Assembly (NCBI GenBank): GCA_026545765.1
Contig: CM048844.1
Coordinates: forward strand, 56,392,932 to 56,456,931
Origin: Plantago major
Lineage: Eukaryota; Streptophyta; Magnoliopsida; Lamiales; Plantaginaceae
Length of the DNA stretch: 64,000 nucleotides
Reading direction: 5' to 3'
Part shown: piece after piece, positions 1 to 10,866 of the stretch
Position numbering within the stretch: the stretch's first letter is position 1
Layout: each line of letters starts with the position of its first letter
Translations under genes and position numbers: made by a program
The notes under the pieces: generated by a model
Databases searched by the model: none
Told to the model about the DNA's origin: nothing
The model's input: the letters and a program-made list of their open reading frames with translations, nothing else

Positions 1-2521
1 TCTCCCATCATGCTCATCTCAAATTTACATTTCAGGAGTTCATCAAAGTCTTCACAAAGTTTCTTGTCTTTAGATCCAAATATAATGTCATCAACATATA
101 CTTGAACTAAAAGTAGTTTCCCATCATGGTTCAATGTGAAGAGAGTTTTATCAACATCTCCTTTCTTGAAACCACTTTCTAGTAGGTATCTGGCCAATGT
201 ATCATACCATGCTCTTGGAGCTTGTTTCAGCCCATACAGAGCTTTCTGAATCTTATAGACTATCCTACTTTCTGAGGAAACTTCAAAACCTGGTGGTTGC
301 TGAACATAGACTTCCTCAGCAAGTTCACCATTTAGAAATTCACTCTTGACATCCATCTGATAACCTGTAAAGTCATTATGAGCTGCAAAGGCTAGAAAGA
401 GTCTTATTGCATCCAATCTTGCAACTGGTGCATTAGATTCATCAAAATCTAATCCTTCAGTCTGGGTGAATCCCGTGGCAACCAACCTAGCTTTGTTTCT
501 GGTTATTTCACCAGACTCATTCATTTTGCTTCTGAAAATCCACTTGGTTCTGATTACAGATATTCCGTCAACAAATGGAACCAGTTTCCAGACATTGTTT
601 CTCTCAAATTGATCCAACTCTTCTTCCATTGCAGAGATCCAATCTTGATCCTTTAATGCTTCTTCTATAGTTTTTGGTTCAATGTTTGAGATGAAACATC
701 CATAGAGACAATTTGCATTTTCAGCGATTACTCTTCTAGTTCTAACTCCTTGGTCTATGGGACCAATCACATCCTTTGCAGGATGATTTCTTATCCATTT
801 CATAATGGGTTTTGAACTAGTAGGATCAATATCATTTTGATCTGAATGTGAATCAATATGATCTTGATAGTATACTTGTGCAGTATCTGACACATGGGAA
901 ATGCCATGGATATCTGACACTCTTTCAGTGTTAGAGATATCTGAATCTTGCATTTCAGCAATCTCATTTTCAGATACCTTTTCATGATGAAGTTTCTCAG
1001 TAACCTGTTCCATTTCTGGAATTCTCATAGGAAATTCTTCATCATGTCTTAGAGTCATCTGGTTGTTACTAAGCATAGGTTGATTTTCATCGTCAGACTC
1101 ATCCTCTATTTGAATGATAGAATTGTTTCCTTCTGAGGATCCTTTTTCAGAATCTTTAATCCTCAGTTCTTTGAACCTATCTGAGAGATCATCATTCAAG
1201 AGTACTTTCTTGTTTTCTTCATAGAATACTACATGAACAGATTCGTCAATCTTTTGCGTTCTTTTGTTGTAGATTCTATAGGCTTTGCTATTCAGAGAAT
1301 AACCAAGAAATACTCCTTCATCTGCCTTTGGTTGAAATGTTCTCAAGTATTCTTTTACATTGTGAAGAACGAAACATATGCAACCAAACACCCTTAGATG
1401 TTTGATACTAGGGGGTCTACCAATGAAAAGCTCGTAAGGAGTTTTGTCATGGTGTTTGTTAATCAGACATCTATTTTGAGTGTAGCATGTTGTGTTTACA
1501 GTTTCAACCCAATAGATTTCACTTATTACAGTGTCAGCAAGCATTGTTCTTGCTGCTTCTTTCAGGGTCCTATTCTTTCTTTCAGCAACACCATTTTGTT
1601 GTGGTGTCCTTACAGAAGATAGTTGATGTTGTATAACTTTGCAGGTACAAAACTCTTTTATGTACTGGTTCACAAACTCAGTACCATGGTCTGTTCTTAT
1701 TACATATACCTTGTCTTTTTTCATGACTTCGAGCTTACTCAGCAAGTTGGGTATCCCAACCCTTGCACCAGATTGTGTTTGAGAAAGACAACCCAAGTGA
1801 ATCTTGAGTAATCATCAACAACAACCAGACTATACTTCTTTCCTGCATAACTAGTTACAGAGGATTCAAAAAGATCCATATGTAACATTTGCAGTGGCCT
1901 TTCACTGGAATGTCTAGTTTTAGACTTGAAAGATGTTTTGGATTGTTTTCCCATTTGGCAAGCTGAGAATACACCTTCTTTTCTATATGCCATTTTGGGT
2001 AAACCAACCACCATCTCTTTCTTAGCTAGCTTATTCAGAGTTTTGAAATTCAGGTGACTCATTCTTTTATGCCATAGCCAATTTTCTTCAGTGTGGCCAG
2101 ATTGACTCACCATGAGACATTCTTCAGTTGTGGCGGATTCTCAATCAGCAACATAAAGATTTCCTTTACGCCTTGCAACGAAGACTGTCTGCTTTGACTC
2201 ATTGTCAATCACTTTACATAGTTTTGACTTGATCTTGACAGTGTACCCTTTGTCTACTAGTTGACTCATGCTTAGGAGATTATATTTCAATCCCTTTACA
2301 TGAATTACTTCAGAGATTGTAAGGGCTCCAAACTTCAAATGTCCAAAACCTATGGTTGGATTTTCATCTCCTCCAGCAAACCTGATAATTGGTCCATCAT
2401 TGCACTTTCTGTAGTCAATCAGATTTGCTTTGTCTCCTGTCATGTGCTTCCCACATCCACTATCAAAATGCCACTTTGAATTAGTCTTTAGAGTGTTCTG
2501 CACAAAACAGGAAACAAAAGA
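1..2521 (-). pseudogene. pol: copia pol, protease-integrase-RT, partial and broken (copy 1)
   Basis: Read on the minus strand, the aspartic protease comes first, with the DSG active-site triad in HFDSGCGKHMTG near 2460. It is followed by the integrase zinc-binding region (LWHKRMSHL near 2070), the integrase core (a DDYSRFTWV stretch near 1820, and later the [13 protein letters not shown] signature near 1570), a long variable linker and the RT with YVDD at 87-98. The order PR-IN-RT is diagnostic of Ty1/copia. A TGA at about 2141 replaces a Trp codon present in copy 2, and a one-base length difference near 1770 shifts the integrase frame, so this copy is dead. The protease frame has no ATG; it is in phase with the C-terminal part of gag, from which a TAA at 2522-2524 separates it. 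Confidence 0.88.
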
Positions 2522-2524
2522 TTA

Positions 2525-5030
2525 GGTTCTCATGCCAACAATGGAACCATCTGGACTAAAGAATCTTCCAGTAGGAATCCATTTTTGAATGAATTTCTTA
2601 GAACATTCTTTTGTCGAACAGGAACATCAGGAGGAATTTTAGTTAAATGATTAGTATCATTGTTAATAAGAACTATTTTCTTCCTTGGTGTGTTCCTTGG
2701 TGCTCCATTTGGTGCTTTCAGATAACTGTTAGGTTTCTGAGTCTACTTCTCAGCAAACTTAGCTTTCCTAGCCAGATTTCTTCTAGCCCTGGCATTCAGA
2801 TTTTCAGTGGCTTGATTCATCTTCCACTTCTGATAATTGCTGTGTGCAATTCTAGCCTTTAACCATTGTTCTTGCTCTTGTTGGTACTCACGAGCAAGTT
2901 GTTTCCCGATGGCTTTATAGCCAATACCATTCCGAGCACCTGGTGCATCTGAGATCTTTTCTCAGCAGCTTTGCTAGTCTCTGGATAATCTATTTTCTTT
3001 CCAGAAAACGTGACATAGGAGAATTTGTCAGCTCCTGCAATTTTTCCTTTCTGAGAGACATAGCACTGTGGGTGATTGAACTTTTCAGTGTTATGTTTCT
3101 TTTCAGAAACATTCCCAACAGTTTTCCTTGGGACTTGTTTTTCCCACAAAGGCTTGGTCGCAACTGCCTTTCCTTTGTCAACAACCTTAGCTTTCTGACC
3201 GATACAATAGATTGTTTGGGAATCACCTTCCTGAGCACTGACAAATGTTCGTCTTTCATCACTCTTATTCAGAGTGGTAGAACTATCTGTGTGTGTGTCC
3301 AGCCCAAGTCCTCTCTTTTCTGAAGGATCTCTTAAATAAGATTGTACTTCAGTAAGTGTGTCACTAGCTTTGGCATAAGATTGAAAAGATAGTTCTTTCT
3401 TTTTGAGTTCTTCATTCTTAGAAAGAAGATCTTCACATTTCTTTCGAAGATTGGCCAATGCTTCTTTATGTGACTTTTCGGTCTCAGATATCTGAGTCTT
3501 GAGAAATGCATTTTCAGCATCCTTTTTCTCAGATATCTTGAGCATTTGTGAATTTTCCTTTACAAGAAAATTCTTTTCTTCTTCAAGAATTTCGGCTCTA
3601 GCTCGGACCAATATAAATTCTCTTTTGTAGAGATCAAGTTCTCTTCTGAGATTTTCCAGATCTTTGATTCCTTCTTCATCACTTTCATAAGTATAACAGG
3701 AAGTATGTGTTACCTCATCAGCCATTAGACAAGGTTCAATGTTGGAGATATCTGGAAAGATCTCTTCATCCATTCCACACACTTCTTTCTTCTTTTGTCC
3801 AAAGTCAATTACTTCATGAGAAACACTGCACATTTCTGGAGAAGGCAGTGTCGAATCATCTGTGTCTTCATCCTCAGAATCAGACTCAATGTCTAGAGCA
3901 TCCAGTTGGAGTTGGATCTTTTTCCTTTCTTCAGTGAGCATAGCTCTTTGACTTCTTTTGAAGATTCTTCTATCTTTCTTGTCACCTGTCTTAAGTTTGT
4001 TGAAGGCAGGACAATCCTTCTTGAAATGACCAGGTTTCTGACAATAGAAACATATATCATTTCTGATTTCTGCTTCCTGAGTACTTGATGCTTTCTGATC
4101 CGGCTTGTTCAGGGAGCTTTGCATAGCTTTGTACTGGTGATAGTTTGAGACTAGATGTTTTTTCAGCTTCTCTTTGGCTTTTCTTCTCTCAATTTCTCGA
4201 CTGACATATTTTCCAATTTGCTTTACAGCAAGAGCATCCTCAGTCACCTCCTTGCCTTTCTTATTTTTAGAAGTTCCTTGAGCAACTAGAGCAACATACT
4301 GCAACTTTTCAGTTGTTTGTTCTCTTTGAGTTGTCTCATAGTCAACGGTGGTAAGGTGAGAGAAAAGTTCCACTGGAGTTATATCTGGCATTCCTTGGTT
4401 AAAGTAGAAAAACTTTTTGTGCTCCCAGTTATGATTTAGACTTCTCACAATAGTCTTAATCTTTTCTGACTGGGTATATCTATTACTTTCACCAAGTGCA
4501 GCCATGTCACTCATAAGTGTTGTAAACCGGAAATCTAGTTCTTCAAGAGTCTCTGTGGGACCTTGTTTAAAGTTTTGGAATTTGTGCTTCAAAACTTCGA
4601 ACTTATTTTCCTTTGTTTTCTCAGTGCCGCCACAGATTTCTTCAATCAGTTGCCAGGCCACTTTCGCCGTTTTGGCACCCCATAGTTTACACTGTATGTG
4701 CTCTGGAGTAAAACGTATGATGATATTACGAGCCTGACCATCCAATCGATTTCTCTTGGCATCTTCCGATGTCCAGAGCTCTCTGGGCTTTGGTTCGTAA
4801 ATAACTTGTTGGCGGTCTCCCACCGTTGGCGATATATGTGAAGACCCATCGCTTTGTTCTCTATCTCTACCATTAGAAACCTCTATGACTTGCTTGAGTT
4901 GTTGAATGACTATTGGGCCATTCTTTATCACGTCGATCATTTCGTCGCTGATGGCTTCAAGGTGGAGCATCATGTTCTTCCATTTCTCATAATTCTCTGG
5001 CTTGAGAATTGGGGCGTCACTTAAAGACAT
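2525..5030 (-). CDS. gag: copia Gag polyprotein (copy 1), 723 codons open
   Basis: The open frame from ATG at 5030 to 2859 encodes 723 residues. The N-terminus (SDAPILKPENYEKWKNMML) is the usual copia Gag start, followed by the alpha-helical UBN2-type capsid region to about residue 240. A CCHC zinc knuckle, CFYCQKPGHFKKDC, lies near residue 327. Residues about 470-555 form a Lys/Glu-rich coiled coil, and an acidic segment (DIESDSEDEDTDDS) precedes it. Comparison with copy 2 shows that the ancestral frame continued past 2859 to the TAA at 2522-2524. A one-base shift near 2930 gives this copy its early end, and a further TAG interrupts the tail near 2750. Gag would assemble the cytoplasmic particle that packages genomic RNA. 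It is the best-preserved coding region in the window. Confidence 0.88.
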
Positions 5031-5134
5031 CCTGCAGCAAACACACTAAACAAACAAATCAAGTGTAGGTGAAAAGCAGTTAGTGGGCACTTATCTGGGA
5101 TCTAGGTTCAGTGCAGAAGCCTTGGGAACCTCCT

Positions 5135-5146
5135 GTTCTGATACCA
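5135..5146 (-). other. Primer binding site, tRNA-iMet type (copy 1)
   Basis: The minus strand reads TGGTATCAGAAC two bases after the LTR end. It matches the usual initiator tRNA-Met site TGGTATCAGAGC at 11 of 12 positions; copy 2 has the perfect site. Confidence 0.85.
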
Positions 5147-5148
5147 CT

Positions 5149-6759
5149 TGTTGGTCCAGATAACGACAAAGTAAAAGACTAGAGGGTGAGTGAATAGTCT
5201 TTTAAAACTTTTGTCGATAAACACAGTTTCTCATATATCTGTGAAGATATCTGATACTTAATTTCAGAGAGCGGAAGACTTTTCTGTGATAAGTATACGT
5301 GCTCAGCAAGATAAGTGTAAATACTTTGCAAGATAAATAAAGCAAGTAATAAACTGGAGAAAGTAAATAACACAAGTCTTTTTATAGTGGTATCTGAAGG
5401 TGGCGTAATCCTTCAACAAATCCACTTCGGCCATTCTCAGACCTAGAATCCACTATGACAGATAATTGAGGTAACCTTACAAGTATCTTCTCTAGATTCC
5501 TAAATACACTAGGTTCCCAACCAAGTGTTCCCCCTGAGTTATTCCCCAGCTTTCACAACCAAGTGCTTCCTGTACTCAGAAACCTTTTGAGCTATTCCTT
5601 AGTTTCCCAAACTAAGTACTTCCTATGCTCAGTAACCTTGGAGTTATTCCTTAGTTTCCCAAACTAAGTACTTTCTGTACTCCACGCCGATTAAGGTGTT
5701 TGTTAAGGTAGTTTGTCAGGTGAGCTTCTTTAATAACTTGTTCAGTTATTCAGATGGCTCTATGAATCAAGTATACTTAATACACTTTGCAATGTATGGT
5801 ATCTTGTTATTTACTGACCCAATTCTATGATAAGTGTTCAAGAGAATGAATCTCAGATATGAAATCTTAGTTTAACTATTTCAAAAAATAACAATGCTTG
5901 TTAAGGATCAGGACACTTAGAACTTTTGTGCTACTTAGAATCAAGAGCTTTGGTCGCAACAGAAAGCTTGAAGGTAAGTAGTGTGCTTGAGAGAGCTTGT
6001 GAGAGTATTCAATATAAGTTCAGTGATCTAAGGTGTAAGTTCTGTGTGTGTGTTCTCAAGCAGTCTAAGTGTTGATATTTATAGATGAATTTGAGTGCCA
6101 TTTGAATAGTATCCGTTAGGCTTAACTCAATTTCAAACTATTGATATCTGAGTATAGTACTTTAGTAGGTTTGTCTTCTTCTTGAAACCGCTTTTGTTCG
6201 TACATTTACATCCACGCATTTAATGCACTGTACTATACATTGTCCTGTAGTGCCAACGGAACTATGCATGCTTTCTGAAGCCTTGCACGTCCTTTTGCAG
6301 AGACTATCACAACTCCTTATACATTTGTTAAAAATATATTGTTTCTCGGAAACATAATCTTTATCCAAGGTATCTGAGTGTAGATATCTGTGGGCACTTT
6401 TCTTCGTTTCAGAAACCTTTTATTTCTCAGCTTTTGCAACACCGTTTATTTAAAAATGCTTGTGTCTTCAAGATATCTGGTCATAGGTATCTGAAAAACC
6501 TTTGTCTTGACAATCTTATGCGATCTTGGATCTTCAAAATTTGTTGAACTTTTCCTGCTGGATGCCTTCTTCTTGGTCTTCTTCAGAGAATAAAAATTAC
6601 ATTCAGAGACCTAACATCCTATACAAGATTTGCTAGACTATCATACTTAGTGAGTTTCCTCTTTTACAGTGTTCAAGTGAACCAAGAGTACTAACCACCT
6701 TTCTGAGCTAAGATAAGTCATTAGGTTGCTGATCAAAATCTAAACAGATATTCCTAACA
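5149..6759 (-). repeat. 5' LTR of copia copy 1 (1611 bp)
   Basis: Boundaries are TGTTAGGAAT at 6759 and GGACCAACA at 5149 (minus strand), matched by the LTRs of copies 2 and 3. The LTR holds a TATA box near 6074-6084. Its transcribed part carries a run of about 55-60-bp units (roughly 5530-5700), two of which contain the perfect hairpin CTTAGTTTCCCAAACTAAG (5598-5616 and 5650-5668). The palindrome-like GATATCTG recurs, for example at 5246, 6143, 6383 and 6472. Confidence 0.92.
6074..6084 (-). promoter_or_regulatory. TATA box of copia LTR (copy 1)
   Basis: The minus strand reads CTATAAATATC about 680 bp inside the LTR. The same motif sits at the equivalent place in the other LTRs (about 43372-43382, 58993-59003, 61921-61931). 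Transcription would start some 30 bp downstream, near 6045, which makes the rest of the LTR leader RNA. Confidence 0.65.
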
Positions 6760-7134
6760 ATCAATGTGCTTTGTTCTTGCATGGAACTTAGGATTCTCAG
6801 TTATGGCAATATCACTTGTGTTGTCACAGAAAAATGGGAGTTTTCTCTTCATTGATTTCATAGTCTCTAAGTTGTTGTTGTACTCACTACACCCAGCAAC
6901 AATGTATTCTCCTTCAGTGGTTGATGTGCAATTGAGTTTTATTTCTTGCTGAACCATGACACCCACTACACCCAGCAACAATGTACTCTCCTTCAGTGGT
7001 TGATGTGGCAATTGAGTTTTATTTCTTGCTGAACGATGATATTAATCTAGTACCAAGGAATTGACAGGTTCCTGAGATACTTTTTCTATCAAGCATTGAT
7101 CCAGCATAATCAACACCTGAATAGCCAACTAAAC
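6760..7134 (-). pseudogene. copia RNase H fragment, target of copy 1
   Basis: The minus strand encodes a copia RNase H piece: GYSGVDYAG, DRKSISGTCQFLG, then the FCDNTS and KFHARTKHID motifs, aligning with the RNase H of copy 2 (52,260-52,570). It ends abruptly at the copy 1 LTR on one side and at a gypsy LTR on the other. A 79-bp segment is tandemly duplicated (6885-6963 and 6964-7042) and duplicates the block around STTEGEYIVAGC. It is a dead remnant of a related, older element. Confidence 0.82.
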
Positions 7135-8459
7135 TGTAACAATACGAAATCGACCTTTTTTTTTTTTTTTTGAAAATAATTCATTTGATTACGGTGAAAA
7201 GAGAATTTCAAGGTCAAAACGAACTACTACATTAAAGTTTGAACTAAACAATAAAAACAATGTCTACAATTTTAAAGAACCAAAAGTTTACAAGTTAAGC
7301 AACAATGTCTGAGATTGCTGAACTTCTATAACTCGGAAGCACCAAGCAAAGGATCACCAACAAGGAAGGGAAGATAGAAAGAGTTTTGAGATAAAACTTA
7401 GTGAGGTTCATGGAAGTGTCAGTGAGTAACAAAATAGCTTATAGAGTAAACAATCAAACCACGAACATATCAATATCAAGTACAATCAAGAAGACGAATC
7501 AGAATAAATAAATTTCCTGCCACTCCTTATTCCTCCCAATTGCCCCTGTGACTCCCTTCAGAGAACGACTCTGAACAAACAATACCTTGCATACGTTCAG
7601 GGGTGAAATCCTACGACCCTCAAAGACCTCGGCGACTTCTGCCTCACGTCAAGGGGGAATAGGCCAAGGCACTCACGAGAAACCTCAATTGAACAAATGA
7701 AACAATCGAATCACAAACAATCAGAACGGAATCCAAAATGAATCGATAGCCAAACCAATAATGAATCTCAACATAAATTCGAATTCCAAAACATATCCAA
7801 AACAATGGCACAAATACTTTCATGAGTTTACTGAAAGGGTGTGTCTCTTATACGACGTACATAGCGGAAGCATGACAAAAGAAGTTTATGCAATTTGAGA
7901 TGTTGGTTTTGACAAGCATTTTGATACTTATATACAATAACAAAACATATGAAATCAATTAAACATTCCAGGTTTTCGAAGAGGGGTTTTAAAGAACACT
8001 CACCTTAGAGTTCTTCAATCATAAGCAAGGACTCGATAAGCTTGACTAGCTAATGATCACAACCCTGTATAAAGTTTTAATTAGTTCTAACTTATACCTA
8101 AGTTACAATCACATTGTCGTCTTCCTAAGGTTAGAATGATAATCGAGACTCAATGCGGAAAAGAAGCGGGACTAACGTGAATATAAGGCTTAAGGTTAAA
8201 GAGGACTGAAGTGGAGGCATATCAAGAGATCATGGGTTAAGATGCAAAATTTAAATAGCCAAGGTTAAGATATAATTTGTAAATCCTTTTGGGGCTGAAT
8301 TGAAAGAAACCAAAATACAAAAGTTCAACTTAACAATAAGGGTAAGAAGAAGGGAATATGTCAAATTCATTATCAACCAAGAGATAAGAAAACAGGGGAT
8401 AGCGCTGCAAACTTCGAGGCATAAGAAAAGGTTCAATCGGTATATGTATCAAGTGAAAT

Positions 8460-9180
8460 AAAAACCTAAGTTCAAGTACTCAGAAAGGGGAGCACAAAGG
8501 TATAACTGGCAACCAAAACGGACGAGTAACAAAAGAGATACAAGGAGACGAACTCACCCCACGTTTACAGTTTCTGGAATGACCAGCACCTGTTGACAGT
8601 GATATTCAGGGACCAAGACATATTGGAATTCGACATTTCAATGGAGAAAACTGTTCTACACAGAAAGGCGAACGAGTGGATATAAAATACGAGATATTCT
8701 AGCTTAATACGAAGGACATATGATAGAGGGAACTTACGCATGCTTGCAGTTTTTCTGCTCGCACAGCCTCTGTTCAGGATCCGTTTCAGGTATCAAAATG
8801 CGACCGATTATAGAAATTAAATAGCCTAGGATCATCTACATAGAAAGGGGAACACAGGCATATAAAATACACAACATTCCAGTGGAGAACGAAGAAGATA
8901 TGACGCGAAGAACTTACATGCGCGTACAATTCTCTGCTCAAGCAGTCCTTGTTCGGGTTGGCTTTCCGGGATCGATACTCGATGGATTTAAGAATTTCAC
9001 AAGCCTAAAATCAACTACACATAAAGGCGAACGCGTGCATATAAAATACGAGAAATTTGAGCAGGTAACAAACGAGGTCAAAGGAAATGAACTTACGCAT
9101 AGATGCAGTTTTCAACATGGATCAGACAGCCCCAAAGCCGATTACACGACGGAGGAAGTATACCGATGATGCCTATAAAT
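8460..9180. repeat. Four degenerate ~180-bp tandem units inside the LTR
   Basis: The anchor GAACTYAC occurs at 8550, 8730, 8910 and 9089, a spacing of 180, 180 and 179 bp. Units share a block around ATAAAATAC on the plus strand (about 8680, 8858 and 9040) and the text 'aaaggcgaac/ggggaacac' before it. On the minus strand the anchor reads GTRAGTTC, a splice-donor-like sequence. Units are visibly diverged. Confidence 0.75.
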
Positions 9181-9628
9181 CAAGGCTTTTACTACAATGA
9201 TCTACTCCTGGCCAGGTTCTCAAAGATTGAATGGTATAAGATTTGGTGAATGTTTGAATTGGTTTCATTTGCAGGATGAGGTCTTAGTGGGTGAAGATGA
9301 TGGCTGAGAAGATGATGACCGATCAAGATGATTTTTTGATGATACGAATGGTAATGTTGCAGCATCAATTTAGTAATAGATAGTAGATGATGATGACGAT
9401 GGTGGTGGTGAAAGGCAAATAGCTAAAGATACTGCAATGAGAGGAATAGATGGAGAGTAATGATTTAAGGTATGTTTATGTTACTTTTCAGAGTAAAGGA
9501 AATTGATTGTGATTTATTGGTGATGAAGAAGATGAAAGGTGAAAGCATAATTTGAAAGGTCTTAAGGGGGGAAACTGTAAGGGTGGTGTAGATTTCAATA
9601 AAGTATTTAGGTTTTGGAAAGGTCGGTC

Positions 9629-9688
9629 ATAACAACAACAACAACAACAACAACAACAATAACAATAATAATAATAATAATAATGATC

Positions 9689-9720
<32 letters not shown>

Positions 9721-9725
9721 TATTA
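9629..9725. repeat. Compound microsatellite (AAC)n/(AAT)n
   Basis: About ten AAC units are followed by AAT runs broken by a single GATCAT. It lies in the U3 part of the Tekay-like LTR. Confidence 0.9.
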
Positions 9726-9999
9726 CCACTTTATTGACAAATTTCGCGAAACTAAAAATAAAGTAACTAGACGAGGATAACTATAAAAGTAGGGTAAGAA
9801 TTTTAGAAAACAATCGAGGAAGAAATATATTTGTTTGCGGTTAGAAAGGCATTAGAGGAATGGGCCAGATTAGAAGTAAAATAAGATTAGTAATGTGAAA
9901 TTAACCTTGAAAAGGGAAAGCTCTGGAACGGAACGAGGAAGCGAAGAATGAAGAAAAATACATATTAACATAAATATACTGAAAATCTCAGGTATTACA

Positions 10000-10012
10000 C
10001 TCCACCCTCCTT
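10000..10012 (-). other. Polypurine tract of Tekay-like element
   Basis: The minus strand reads AAGGAGGGTGGAG directly before the LTR start TGTAATACC. It would be the plus-strand DNA primer for a minus-strand element. Only about 180 bp of internal sequence follow (10013-10190), with no coding content I can recognise. Confidence 0.6.
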
Positions 10013-10190
10013 AAAAGAAGTTTACTCCTTGAAACTTATTATCCGTAGGCAAGCAAATTATATCTAACGAAGGAGCAACACACTAACTTATGTAATATGG
10101 CTCCACCCCGGAAACCTTATATTATGTACCTAAATATAGCTTTAAACCTTAGCCAGCAGATAACTAATTCTAGATATAACTAGCTTAGAA

Positions 10191-10866
10191 CATTTTTTTT
10201 TTTTTTAAAGTAATTCCTTTGATTACGGTGAAAAGAGAATTTCAAAGCTCAAAACGAACTACTACTTTAAAGTTTGAACTAAACATGTAAACAATGTCTA
10301 CAGTTTTCAAGGACCAAAATTTTATAAGTTAAGCAACAAGAAAACCCAAATAAATTTCCCCACTCTCTGAGATTGCCGAACTTCTATAACTCAGAAGCAC
10401 AAAGCAAAGGATCACATACAAGGGAAGATAGAAAGAGAGGTGAGATAAAACTTAGTGAGGTTCATGCAAGTGTCAGCGAATAACAAAATAAATTATAGAG
10501 AAAACAATTAAACCACGAATATATTAATATCAAGTACAATCAAGAAGATGATTCAGAACAAACAAATTACCTGCCGCTCCTTATTCCTCCCAATTGCCCT
10601 TGTGACTCCCTTCAGAGAGCGACTCTGAACAAACAATACCCTGCATACGTTTAGGGGTGAAATCCTACGACCCTCAAAGACCTCCGCGACTTCTGCCTCG
10701 CGTCAATGGGGAATAGGCCAAGGCACTCAATGAATAGCTCGATCGATAGACACAACTACCCTAGCCTACTCACGAGAAACCTCAACAGAACAAATCAAAC
10801 AATCGGATCACAAACAATCAGAACGGAATCCAAAATAAATCAATAGCCAAACCAATAATGGATCCA
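10191..10866 (-). repeat. Partial second copy of the Tekay-like LTR
   Basis: From a poly(T) run at about 10193 this segment is clearly similar to 7157-7775, sharing text such as 'tttgattacggtgaaaagag' and the block around 'cctgccrctccttattcctc'. It lacks the last 20 or so bases of the LTR (the ATTGTTACA end) and is cut at about 10866 by Athila-like element A. It is either the remains of the 5' LTR joined to the 3' end by a large internal deletion, or a separate copy. Confidence 0.65.

Larger units (their letters stand above)
1..6759 (-). mobile_element. Large SIRE-like Ty1/copia element, copy 1 (partial)
   Basis: The element lies on the minus strand: its 5' LTR is at 5149-6759, the primer site follows at 5135-5146, gag starts at 5030 and pol runs off the left edge. 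The same LTR, primer site and coding sequence recur at 42442-59558 and 61010-64000, so this is copy 1 of one family. The LTR begins TGTTAGG and ends CCAACA. The linker between integrase and RT, the long coiled-coil gag and the family layout suggest the Maximus/SIRE group, which is inference. The 3' LTR and any extra gene of this copy lie outside the window, so the TSD cannot be tested. The insertion sits in an older copia RNase H fragment in the same orientation. Confidence 0.9.
7135..9999 (-). repeat. Long gypsy LTR, Tekay/Del-like, with adjacent PPT
   Basis: The minus strand runs from TGTAATACCTGAG at 9999 to ATTGTTACA at 7135 (2865 bp). A polypurine tract lies immediately upstream (10000-10012), so this is a 3' LTR. 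Its termini and layout resemble the solo LTR at 22631-24619, which starts TGTGACACCCCGG and ends GCGTTACA. LTRs of 2-3 kb with TGTRAYACCC starts are usual in the Tekay/Del chromoviruses, but no coding sequence confirms it here. Inside lie a 180-bp tandem array (8460-9180), microsatellites (9629-9725) and a poly(T) run near 7157-7173. No credible gene is present; a short plus-strand open frame at 8882-9169 falls within the tandem array. Confidence 0.68.

Noticed and set aside
2943..3323. Open frames on the plus strand opposite copia gag and pol
   Set aside because: They are shadows of the real minus-strand coding sequence; the same holds for plus-strand frames over 52,160-58,000 and minus-strand frames over the Tat pol.
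7157..7173. Poly(T) run read as the tail of a minus-strand LINE or SINE
   Set aside because: The similar region at 10193 also has it, but the first copy continues past the run to an LTR-type end ATTGTTACA with a PPT at the other side, so an LTR explains it better. The missing end of the second copy keeps some doubt.
8882..9169. A 95-codon plus-strand open frame as a gene
   Set aside because: It lies in the 180-bp tandem array, has no family features and repeats with the array.
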